Shown piece after piece: positions 23,041 through 34,197 of a DNA stretch of 64,000 bases. The stretch covers positions 310,001 to 374,000 of the forward strand of contig JAALGY010000016.1 of the NCBI GenBank assembly GCA_032358165.1, read 5' to 3'. The DNA comes from Diplosphaera chodatii (taxonomy: Eukaryota > Chlorophyta > Trebouxiophyceae > Prasiolales > Stichococcaceae). The position numbers and the translations under genes are program-made. Below the pieces are notes generated by a model. It saw nothing but the letters and a program-made list of their open reading frames with translations, did no database searches and had not been told where the DNA came from. The stretch's first letter is position 1. Each line of letters starts with the position of its first letter.

Positions 23041-26000
23041 ATGACAGCGCCCATGCAGGATGTCCCGTCCCAAGCGGCATTCGTGCTGCACGCGAAGTCA
23101 AAGCATGACCCCGCTCAGCCGCGAACGATCGTTGAAGCCTCGTCACGGCAGGCCCAGATTGTGACCATGGCCCATGGCAGCAGTGTGCAGCTTCCACCGG
23201 TAGAGAATGGAGCAGCATATCTGCCGCCGCCATCAAACCCAGACATTGGCAGCCCAGCTCACACGGACGCAGCAGCGTATGGAGGCCAGCAGACCCACTA
23301 TAGCGGGGGCTTTCCAGCAGCACCCTCGCATGCAGCGTCAAGCAGCTCTCTCGCCAGCAGCCATGCATCAGCACTGGCCCATGCAGCAGCGTCAGGTAGC
23401 CCCTTCGGCGTAAGTCCTGCGCCGATGTCTCCCCATGCACTACAGCCCGGCCCCCTGCAGCAGCACCTGCATGCCGCAAGGCAAAAGCAGCAGCAGCAGC
23501 AGCAGCAGCAGCACATGGCACAGCCACAGCTCAGCAGCCTGGGCTTCAGCGCCAGGGCCTTTGATGCTCAGGCACTGGAGCTGCCAGCGCAGCAGCACCT
23601 ACAATCCTGGTCGAGCATGCTGCAGCAGCACCAACACCTCCAGTCTCCGCAGCACCCCCAGCAGCAGGTTCTAGGCCAGCAATCGCAGCGGCGCTGGTCA
23701 GCAGCACCCAGCCTGGGGCAGGTCGACGTACAGCCCTCTGACGCTGCAGCAATGCAGCATTTGCGGCCCTCGAAGCGCGCGTCGCTGCTGTCCTGCAGTA
23801 CAGCCGACGCAGCACGCTTCCCCTCGGGACCTGCGAACGGTGCAGCCATGCCGCCCATCAGCCTGCCGCCACTGGCAAATGGCGCACAGGCACCGCATGC
23901 CATGCTGCATCCACCGCAGCGGCACGGCCTGCTGCCGCTCGATGGTGGAGGGGATGACGAGTGGCGGCCCCAGAAGCGCAGCCGTGCCCCGGGCAGAGGG
24001 CGTGGCCGCGGGCGGCGGCCGGCCGGCAACAGCAGCAGCCGAGGCGCCCGCTCGCAGGCGCAAGCTGCCGCCATCGGAGGTTCGATGCAGCCACAGCCCC
24101 AGCCGCAGCTGGCACAGGCCTCTGTGCCCTCGCTGCGGGACTGCTCTGGGCTGGCCGTGCCGCGGCGCATCACGGACGACCACCACCACGAGGCTCGCAG
24201 CGGCAGCATCGGCAGCGAGGCTGCTGCACCAGCAATGCTGGATGGTGACATGGGCCATGGCAGCGATGCTCGCGAGTCAGAAGCCGTTGCCAGTGCCTTT
24301 GCCATGGCAGCCACCCCAGTGCCGGGTTCTTTCGGCGGTGGCGTGGCCGACCAGCCACGGCCAACACGGCTCGGCAGCGCCAACAGCGCCCCAGCTGCAT
24401 CTGCAGGCCGCAGCAGCAGCGGCCAGGCGGCGTCAGACGCCCCCAGCCGGCCGCCGACGCCCTGGGAGCGGGCGCTCAGCAGGCAGCTCAGCCAGCAGGC
24501 GCTTGCGCAGCAGGCCGACAGCGGAAGTCAGGCTGCACAGGGCGCACCGGCAGCTTCAGGCAGTCGAGGTGCTGACCAGGAGGCACAGCAGCATGGCATG
24601 GTCGTGCAGCCACAGCGGGTGCCCGACGCACCGCCACCCACGCTACTGCCGCCCGCAGCGGCCTCGCTGCGGACCGCCGACGTGCTCCTGAGCAGCAATG
24701 TGGAGTCGCCGCCGCCGCCGCCCTGCGTCACGGAAGTGCCTGCGCCCCCTGAGGAAACAGCAGCACAAGCGCCGCCAGCAGCACAAGCGCCGCCAGCAGC
24801 AGCAGCGGCGGCAGCGGGTCCAGCACAGCCTGAGGCTGCACCGCAGCACACAGACCCAGCGGAGCAGGCAGCCGAGCAGTACGGCACAGACGGCAGCGGC
24901 GTCGACTCCAAGTTCGTTGTTGCTGAGGCAGTGCGGGCACAAGTGATATGGGGCCGGGTCAAGGGCTACCCCTTCTGGCCGGTGGGTTTGGTTATGCACG
25001 ACTGATGCCCGAGTGATGTTGCATGTTCAGATTGGGCATCTTCCAGGGAGGCATCTGCACGGCTTGTGTAGCGACCTAGATGCACCTGCCTATTGTTAGC
25101 AGTCTGTGCAATTTGGTCCCTGCACATGGTGCAGGCGCAAGTCCTGAGCCAGAAGGAGGCCGCCAAACGGCTGGCCAATGCGCGACACTCGCGGGAGGCC
25201 ACGCTGCCCGTGATGTTCTTTGGCACCCTGGAGATCGGCTGGCTGCAGGTGACACCATCAATGAGATTCCTCAGGCGGTGGCACTTACAATCTGCACACC
25301 ATCTGCCCCAGGCGTGGCAACAAATACCCTAAGTATTCGTTGAAGATTGCAAGTGCTGCGTGCGCTGCTGCAGCCAAAAGACACCCTGCCATGGGGCAAG
25401 GGCTGCGCTGCAGGCCATCACAAGCGGCTGAAGCCTGCCGTCCTGGTCACCGGCATCCAGCAGGTGTGTGGTCTGCGCCTGCTTTAAAGCTTGCTTCAGG
25501 GTCACATGGCATCTGCCTCGCCTGAGTCGTGCAAGTCCTTGACAAGGACTAAATGGTGAGGAGCAACGCCGGTTCCCGCAGGTCCTGGCGTTTCTGCACC
25601 CCACAAACAAGCGGCGCGCGCCAGCCAACTGGTGGACCAAGCCGCCGGCTGTGCCAGGCACTGAGCCACGGGTGAAGCAGGAGGCGCAGCCTGCCGCACA
25701 ACAGAATGGCCGGACGGCCGGGGCGGCTTCAACAGCCATGCAGCATGCGCAGGTGTATGTTAATGCCATGGAAGCTTTCTGCTTGTGATTTGCCAGAGTG
25801 CAGGATCACAGCGTCATGCTGTGTTATTATGCCCAGAGAAGATGAGCAGCTGGTGTGCATGTTTGCCGGCAAGGCGGTGTTGGCATGCAGCACCAAGAGT
25901 TCACCACAAACTCTGACCGTTACCCCTCTGCAGAGGCTGGTGGACAGCCTGGCAGCTGGCAGCGGCAGCGGCGCCGCAGCACCGGATGGCCGGCCGTCCA

Positions 26001-29000
26001 AACGGCCGAAGACTGCGCCGGCCGCCAGCGCTTCAGCGCAGGTTGCTGCCCCAGGCCCTCAGCTGGACCTGTCGCGCCTGGACGCCCTGTCGGCGCCACA
26101 GCTCCGGCGGTGGGCTCAGAGCATCCATTGTCTTTGACATCATCAGTGCTCTCTGTGCTCGCAAAGCATCGGAACGTACTGGAGCATCAACGCCCCGGCC
26201 ATTGTGCCATGACAATTTCAGGGCGCGTCCTGGCCCTGTGGCTGAACTGGATGCCTATCAGCGTGCCGACCCTGTGCCTATTCAACCTGCAGGCTGTGCG
26301 CGGCGCTGAAGCCGGCGTTTGGGGAGCACGCGCCGCCAATGGAGCGCATGGCGGGCGCGGACCTGCGGGAGATGCTGCAGCTGCCCGGGCTGGCGGCCCA
26401 CCCCGCAGTGGCGCGCGCCCTCGCTGCCGCCCTGGACGCCGGCCCCGCCTGGCCCCAGGTGCCACACTTCACTGTACATCATTGCTGTCCCCTGTGCTAT
26501 GTGGCTGCAGTGAGCACCACACCCCGCGCTGCATGCTGTGTGGTCTGCACCCCAGTCACCGAGTGCGCGACTGAAGCCACAAGGCAGTCAGTGATGTGCA
26601 AGAGCCACACGCCTGATGGGGCAGGTTCTGACGGCACTGCACCTCGACAGTCGCAGTGCGACGATGTGGTCCCTGAACATCTGTGCAGGCGCCGCCAAGG
26701 GTGCCGGAGGGCGAGCCTTTCGAGTTCGAGCTGCCACAGGAGGTGACCCGAACGCCAAACATTTTACCTGCCATGCACTGCTTGGCAGCATCTCACTGCA
26801 TCATCGAGCTGCATGTACAGACGCGCTGGCAGGCTGCCGACTGCAGTGTGCAGCGAAACAGGATCACGCAACTGTGCCAACCTTGACCCTGTCTGTACGT
26901 GGCACCTGGTGCAGGTGTTGCGCGACAGGCCGCCGGTGTATGAGCATGTCAAGCGCAACGTCTGGACCGCGGGTGCGCAGCGGCCCAAGCGCCTGCACCG
27001 GGACAGCATCTCGGTGTGCTGCTGCGAGGCGCCGCCGTCGCAGCCGCACAGCGATGGCGATCCGGCCGTGCAGGTGAGCCACATCTTAGCTGGCGAAGCT
27101 CAACAAAGCTTGGGCGATAGGTACAAGTGCCCGTTCGTGCACACCTCCTGACTATGTGAAGAGCACGTTGGCAACCCTTCCTGGGACAACACTGCTGTGG
27201 CTGTCCGTATGAAGATATAGTGCACCATCGGGACCCCTTAAACCCTGCAAGTCACAGTCCTGGCTTCGAGTTTGCGATGTGTGACCGCCGCAGGCGACTG
27301 GCTGCGGGGAGGACTGCCTCAACCGGCACTCCTTCATCCACTGCGACGCCAAGCTGTGCCCCGCGGGCGCGGGTTGCAGCAACCGGCCTTTCCACCAGCT
27401 GCGCCCTCCGCCGATGGAGGTGTGTGAACATTCAGGGTGTGGACATGCCGCCGGCAGCAACTGCAGCCTGCCCAGTGCGAGATGACGGGCATTGCTGCAC
27501 ATCGTGCTGACTGCTGCAGCAGAGCACAGCGTGCGGAGTCTGCCTTGTGACTTGGACCCTCAACCGTGGACCTGATATCATTTCATACCCACTGCAGATG
27601 TTCCTGACCAAGGACCGCGGCTGGGGCGTGCGTGCCACGGCGACCATACCCAGGGGCAGCTTCATCGTGGAGTATGCGGGTGCCTGCCAGCTCACTCTGA
27701 CATCTCCTCACAGGCCCAGTGTGTTCCTGGCGCTGCTGTCAAGCAGAAGCGCAGATAATGACGAGAGCCTGCTGACGGCTACCTCCATTTGCCCCGAGTC
27801 GCACCTTGGTCCAGGGTGGACCTGTGGTGGAGGTGTCTGCTATCCTGGGCGACCTGTGTTTGTGTCACCGTGACAGGCGAGGTGATCACGGACATAGAGT
27901 GCAAGCGGCGGATGCGGGAAGCAAAGGAGGCCGGCGAGCCCCACTTCTACATGATGGAGCTGGGGCCCGGCCTCATCATCGACGCACGCCAGAAGGGCAA
28001 CGTTGCACGCCTCATCAACTCGTCCTGCGTGCCGAATGCCGAGAGCCAGAAGTGGCATGACGCCGGCACAGGTGTGCCGCTGTTGGCACACCAGTTGCAT
28101 GTTCAGGGTGTCATCAAGCTGACTCTCCCTGCGTGCAAGGCTGCCACGGATCTGGGCAAGTGTCGATTTTGAGTGTGGCCCTGCACTGCCACGACAGACA
28201 GACCGTCACATGCACATCGTGTGGACTGATCGCTGCAGGGGAGGTGCGCATTGGCATCTTCGCCAAGGAGGACGTGCTGCCGGGGGTGGAGATCACTTAC
28301 GACTACATGTTCCAGCACCACGGGCTGGCCGCCGCTGCGGCCGCCTACAGGTGGGCAGCTTTGCCTCTTTGCGCCTTTGACATGATGGCTTTCACCATCA
28401 CCACTGCTGATGCAGGTGCGCGTGCTGATATAGGGCTCGCTCTCCATGGGCCGAGTGGACATCACGTGCAACGGTCGTGCTCGTGTTGTTGTGAGCAGGT
28501 GCCGGTGCGGGGCGGCGGGGTGCCGGGGCACCATGGACAGCCAGCCCGAGCGCTTCCGGGACTTTGGGCAGCGCGTCGAGGTGTGGCACCATGCCAAGCA
28601 AAGACCGCATCTCGCTGGACCCGTATATGTGGATTGTCGCTTTGATTCGGAGACGACAGCAGCCTCGCATCCCCAACTCGCGTTGCTTCTGAGCCCTGCT
28701 TCCTGTGCACACACCTGGGCGCTCTTTTCCAAATTTCTACAAGGGCTGCAAACACCATCGTGCAAACCATGCCCCTAGGGTCCAGCAGCAAGTTGACCGA
28801 GTGCCGGCATGTTGCAGGTCTTTTGGGAGGGCGACGGCGCGTGGTACCGCGGCAGCGTGGTCGGCTACTCGGCCCTCACGCAGCGCCACACCATCCTGTA
28901 CGACGACAACGACATCGAGCGTGTTGTGCTGGACGCTGTGCCCCACAGGTCTGCACCTCAGTCACTGTAGGCACAGGTCTGCTCGAGCGGGCCCAGAACG

Positions 29001-30708
29001 TCCAACAGTCACTGCACATGTCCAAACTGTGAGTGCCAATCTGGCTGCACAAACCCAGGCATGGGGCATTCAATAGAGTGAGCATGGCATGGCGTGTGCA
29101 CCATCGCCTTGGCTCGGCACGTGCAGGTGGCTGATGAGCGAGGATGCGGAGCACCGTCCGACGCCCTCGCAGCCGACGCCTCCGCGCGACATCAAGCACG
29201 GCCCCCGGCCCGCGGGACCAGAGGACGGCCCCAGTGCGTGCTGCTGCTGTGGCTGCTGCCACCTCGTCAGCCATGCTGTGCTCTGACCACGTCATCCACT
29301 GTGCGGTGCTGTTACTGTGTCATCAATCTCACACTCATTAGGCAACGTGGCCAGCAACTTTGAGCATTGCTCCTGTGGTAAAACAAAGGCATCGTGACCA
29401 TCCCATCCTCCGCACGCAGTGGGCGACGAGGCGGCAGAGGCCGAGGCGGAGGCGGCCGCGGCGGCAGCCCGCAACCGCGGCCGCCCGCCCAGCCGCAAGC
29501 GCAAGCCGGCAGCCCCAACGACGCCCACCGCCAACCCGTACGTGCAGCAGCCAGTGCGCTCTGGGCCCCGCGCCCCCAACCGCAACATGTGGCCGGATGC
29601 TGACGCCGCCAGCGCCGCTGAGTCGCCGCCAGGGACCCTGGGAACCGTGCCCAGGGCGCAGCGTCCGCACTCAGCGCCGGCCTCGGTGGCAGCATCCGCA
29701 CCGCCCGATGCTGCTGCTGGTGTCTCAGCAGCGGCTGCCGCCAGCGGGTTGCGAGCAGATGCGAGGGCGGCGCCCGCCCCTGCGCCCGTGCAGCTGGGGT
29801 CGGCCCCCACAGCTGGAGCGCCTGATGCTGCATTGCAGCGCCCATCGAATGCGGGCGCAGCTGCCGCCAGCTGTCCCCCAGCAGCAGGTCCAGCAAAGCC
29901 AGCAGCCGCGCAGCCGGCACCCTCGGCGCCTGGTGATCCAGAAAGCCCTGCAGTAGATGCAGCCATGCAGCTAGCTGTGTCCCCAGCCAGTCAGGCCGCA
30001 GCGCTTGACGCAGCCCCAAGTGCCAGCCCGGCAGATGCAATACCAGGTCCGCCGCAGACAGCAGGCGGCACAGCGTCGCCCACAGATGCACCAGCACCGC
30101 CGGCTGCTGCAGGTGCGGCAGTCCTACCAGCGGTGGAGCACACGCCAGCAGTGGAGGTGGCGCTGGGCAGCACAGCGCCCGACACGGACGATGCCGCGAG
30201 AGCTGCAGTTTGCCCACTGCCGGCTGCTGATTCGCCCATGCAGTCCGCTGCAAGGGTGCCGCCGCCAGCAGAGCCAGCAGCCACCGCCACAGCCACTGCT
30301 GACGGTAACCAGAACCAGCGCGGCCCACCAGCTGCTGCTTCAGAAGGCCTGTCTTCAGCGCAGCAACTGCAGGAGTTGCCGCCACCAGCAGCGCCTGCAA
30401 GCGCAGCGCCTTCTGGCGGACCTCCGCATGCGGCCGCTGGCCGCTCCAGATCGGCTGAGGCGGCTGCAGCAGCGCAGCCAGCAGACACCCTGCTGGATCC
30501 GCCGCCTGTTGAGCAGCTTGCCGAGCCGCAGCAAGATGCAGCGGCTTGCAGTGACCCACGCAACGATGATGCAATCCAAGATGGCAAGCTCGGGGGGGAT
30601 GCCGCTGTCACTGCCAATGATGATTCGGCAACAGCTGATGGCACGGTTATCGGTGATGCCGGCCTTCTGTCGTCACTTTTGGGATATGCTTCAGACGAGT
30701 CTGGTTGA
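23041..30708 (+). CDS. PWWP-AWS-SET-tudor-like histone lysine methyltransferase (SET2/NSD class)
   Basis: Predicted H3K36-type methyltransferase acting in the nucleus. Exons I can place: 23041-24981, 25135-25248, 25374-25463, 25582-25752, 25934-26109, 26293-26458, 26689-26742, 26915-27073, 27294-27419, 27598-27679, 27877-28071, 28239-28350, 28499-28580, 28818-28948, from 29127, and a last exon from about 29420 to 30708. Order: about 640 residues of Gln/Ala/Pro/Ser-rich sequence; a PWWP domain (VIWGRVKGYPFWPV, then VMFFGTLEIGWL and KDTLPWGKG); an AWS cysteine cluster (ISVCCC...GCGEDCLNR...CSNRPF); SET (GWGVRATATIPRGSFIVEYAG, GNVARLINSSCVPN, GVEITYDYMF); post-SET CRCGAAGCRGTM; a tudor-like WYRGSVVGYSALTQRHTIL stretch; an AT-hook-like RNRGRPPSRKRK; and a long low-complexity tail. 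The ATG at 23041 follows an in-frame TAG, so it is either the true start or just after a splice site. Confidence 0.93.
23488..23514 (+). repeat. (CAG)n trinucleotide repeat coding polyglutamine
   Basis: An uninterrupted run of CAG codons in the first exon of the SET-domain gene, giving a block of about nine glutamines. Further glutamine-rich clusters follow to about 23690. Confidence 0.85.
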
Positions 30709-31206
30709 ACATTCTGTACTTAGCACTGCCACTTGACCACCAAACTTCTGCCTGTGCTGTATGCGGGCATGTCTGGAGCGCTGTACTCACATTGTTGTTG
30801 GTATGAGGTATTTTGCTTGCCAGTGCTTACAGTGTTTTGGGACCACGTAGCATGTGAAGCTGGAGGCGAGTCTGTGCTACAATGATCAGAGCATACCAGG
30901 CGACACATGCAAGAAAACTCTTGCTGTATATGGCTGACGACAGGTACCCAGCTACAGTATCTGATCCCTCTATCGCTTACCGTGCTCACCAAATGTTCGA
31001 AATGTAGTAGATGCAAGACATCAAAGGCATAAGAAATCAATGCAAAGCAGTTGCTGCTGAATCATTGCAGCAGGATCAGCTGGCTGCTTCTGCCCTTTAG
31101 CTGCCAAAACTCTGGTGCGCTGCTGTGCACATGCCATGGCCTGCGGTGATTGCTACCACTGCGTGTTGTCCCCCGCCTCTCTATGATACATTCTGTTGTC
31201 AGGCGG
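30709..31206. other. convergent 3' region of SET gene and cysteine-rich gene
   Basis: AT-richer than the flanking exons, with no coding signal. It should hold the two 3' untranslated regions. Confidence 0.55.
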
Positions 31207-32789
31207 TCACAAGCATAGGCACTCGTAGTCGTAGCTGAACACGCTGATGTCCTCATTGTTGGTCGCGTCCGCCGACATGAAGTGGCACGCAATGCCTGAC
31301 CCCGGCTGCCAGGAGCTCTCCTGCGCACAGCAACAGTCACGCATGGTGAGGACCCGAACCAAGCCCTCCTTGCACCGTCAGGTAGCATGACGGCAGCCTC
31401 ATGCATACCATGACCGGTGACGCATGGGGCGTGCATAAGGCGAGGTGCGAACACACCTGGAAGCCTGTCCATCCCATGCGGATGGTGTTGAGGCTCTTGT
31501 TGGGGCGCGGCCGGCACACGTAGCGGCCCTGCCCGGGGTGGTCCTCGATTGCCGAGCGCCCCTTAGTGGCGCAAAAGGCCCTGCAGGTGGTGTCCCGCTG
31601 CCGCCTGCCGCCGGCACCCGTGTTGTGCAGCCACGCCGGCCTGCGACAGCGGGCATAGCACTCAGCAGACCGGCGGACAAGCCTCGCGAGGGTATCTGAG
31701 ACGGCAACACATGAGAGCAACCTGTAAACCCTACGGTCCACCAGCTGACGGGTGACGACAAAGCGCCGACCAACGTGCAGCCACAGGTCGGACGGGCAGT
31801 GCTGCAGAAGGGTGGCAGGCGGCAGGGGAGGCAGCGAGTCGGGCCGCACTTGCTGCAGCCGGTGTAGCCGGCGCGGCGGGTGTCGGCGACGCAGGCGCAC
31901 TGCATCCTGAACGCGTGGAGCACCGCCTCGCTGCCCGAGCTGCGCGGCCCGCCGTGCGCATACGTGTAGCACGTCGTCGACCTGGCCTTGTTGGTCGCCA
32001 CGCACCCCGCGCGCATGGCGTTGCTGAATGACGGGTCCTGCGACAGGGGGGGGGCGGCACACCCTCAGCGGGTCGGGCAGCGCCCTCCTGTGCAGTGTCC
32101 GCAGCGGCCTCAAGCACCAGCACACCCCATCCAGTGCTCCCTGGATGTCCCTGGAGCACAGCAGCCGCGGCCCATCAATCAGTGCCTCGACTGGGCTGCA
32201 CCAAAGGTGGCGAGCTGCTCACCGGGGCCCTGCAGAGGAAGTAGGGGCGCATGCCGGAGCCGGTGTTGATCGCCATGTACGGCCTGTTGCTGCCGCCACC
32301 GTAGCTGCGGCAGGCGCTGTTGCAGTTGGGGCCGCCGGTTCGGGCGGGCGTCCACACCACCCGGTGCATCACTGCAGGATGCAGCCGCGCGTCAGTCCGC
32401 AGTGGCCAGCGAAAACCTGATGACTGTGCAGTCCCTTCGCCATGAAGAGCCGACACTGGGCTGTTAACCTGTGCGAGCTTTCAGGTGTCGCAGCCGCAGC
32501 TGCCGGAGCATGTTTGGTTGATCAAGCTGCACAGTCGGCAGCCACATATTGTGAGAGATGTATGAACCAGTAACATGCACCAAGAACACTCACTGTTGTT
32601 GATGCAAAGCTGGGACTTGGCGGTGCGCTGAGCTGCATCGTTACCTCCGCTCCCCGTGCTGTTTGGATTGCTGCTGCTCCCACTGCCTGCTGCCGCAAGC
32701 TGCATATGGCTGGCTGTGCACAGCAGCGCTGCCAGCACCGCCATTGCCGTCCGGGGCGAGCCCCTGGCTGCCTTCTGCCGCTGCCTCAT
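31207..32789 (-). CDS. secreted cysteine-rich protein with duplicated module, function unknown
   Basis: I do not recognise the family. Exon 1 starts MRQRQKAARGSPRTAM and runs into a hydrophobic signal-peptide-like stretch (MAVLAALLCTASHMQLAAAG), then a Ser/Asn/Gly linker; it ends near 32594 at a good GTGAGT site. An upstream in-frame ATG at 32936 would bury the signal peptide, so 32789 is preferred. Later exons, partly placed: 32383 to about 32226 (CNSACRSYGGGSNRPYM, GMRPYFLCRAP); 32040 to about 31690 (NAMRAGCVATNKARSTTCY, FRMQCACVADTRRAGYTGC and more CxxC pairs); about 31690-31460 (ECYARCRRPAWLHN, TTCRAFCATKGR, GRYVCRPRPN); and 31321-31207 (GSGIACHFMSADATNNED, FSYDYECLCL then stop). The two halves look like copies of one module: C-x(3)-C followed by a hydrophobic strand and ending in CAC or CLC. 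Likely an extracellular or cell-wall protein. Internal splice joins are unresolved. Confidence 0.68.
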
Positions 32790-34197
32790 GCCCAACGCAG
32801 ATAGCCTGCGTACGCTCAGTGCGGCAACTCCTCTCCTGCTCGCTGCTTTCCTGCAGATGCTGCCTGTTGAGCGCCGTCGCAGCTGCCGCTGCGCAAGCGA
32901 CACTGGTTCTCCTGACAGAACCCAGGCAGCTGCCAACCAGCTAAGGGTTGACAGGCGGCCTCAGCGCTTCGCCAACGCTGATAGCACCGCTGCCAGCCGA
33001 GGGGGGCCGCGGCTCCTGAGGGTCGACTCTGGGTGCCTGCAGGTACCAAACACGGTCAACAACAGCCGTCAAACCATGGCACCTGCGAGGTTCACATACA
33101 ACAAGATGTGCTGACGCGGTGATCGAAGCGCATGCTGGTGCGCCGGCACTTCTGACAGCAGTGCCGGTGACTCACAGCAACCTGATGCACGCCCCAATCG
33201 GGTGCACATCATGTCCGCAACGGGCCACAGCTTCGCAGACTTGCAGTATGCACCACAGGATATCGCCGGCTGTCCGCGTTGCGGTCCATTAGTGTGCGTC
33301 TCGCTGAGGAGCCCCGACGTGTTCGCAAGCTCCACTGGAGAGACTCTCACACAGCGACACCTAGCGGCTGCTTGGGGGCCAGACGCCATTCGCACCTGGT
33401 CAAACTGCTGTGTTAGCCGCAGGATGCCTATCGTGGGTGGTTGTCCCGCCCCGACGGCCGTGCTGCGGCCGTGCACCTGGTGCAGAAGTCGGGTGCTGCG
33501 TCTCCCAGGTCACGCACGAAATGGCTTTCCACAAAATTGCCAAAACTGCAGCAGCCCGTTGACCAGCCTTGCCAGTGTAGCTACTCAGGCTGTTGTCGAG
33601 GCTGTACATTGGGTGGGTCCAGCTGCGCGTCTCCCTACCTGCGCCCCCGCACAGCTGGACATACAGCTGGCGCCCTGAACTTCTGTACTGACGACTGGAT
33701 GATGACAGGCCGACGACCCCGGCAAGCGAAATGACGACAGGCGCCAGCTACATCCTGCTGCTCAGAACGGCTTCTGCACCGCACTCCGTGTTGTGCATGC
33801 TCCGCCTAGCAACCCTGCATCAGTGGCATGCACCTCATCTGCGTCGCAGTGCTGCATCTGCAAGCATCTGGTAGCCTGCTGAGCTGGTTTGTGCAGGTGT
33901 TGCCTGCAATCGGCGCCGTGACACACCTGACGCTGTTGGTGATTTCGAAAGGGGAACCGAGTCTCGGGCTGCGTGTGCCGCCGTGCAGGCATGTGACACG
34001 GTCAGCACTGTCAGAGGTTTGCGGCACAAAGGTCCAGAAGTCATGCCACTGCCGTGATGATGACCCCTGTCGAGAGGGAAACTGAAGGGCGCTGCTGACA
34101 CATCGCGCATGCGAAGCACGAGCCCAGGCCCTGGGTGACGCTTCAGCAGCCAGCTGCGGGTTGAGGTCACCCAAAGAAGCAGTAGGGGGGTGGCGGC
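32790..34197. other. intergenic region between divergent cysteine-rich and RAD21 genes
   Basis: About 1.4 kb without a supported gene. Open frames exist (for example 33202-33678 on the plus strand) but none resembles a known domain and none shows clear splice context. It should hold both promoters. A small unrecognised gene cannot be excluded. Confidence 0.45.

Noticed and set aside
29312..30574. 420-codon open frame on the minus strand
   Set aside because: It lies opposite the low-complexity tail of the SET protein; Gln/Ala/Pro-rich GC-rich exons leave both strands open. No domain was seen.
33202..33678. 158-codon open frame between the cysteine-rich gene and RAD21
   Set aside because: No recognisable domain, no supporting splice context and irregular composition; kept as unannotated intergenic.
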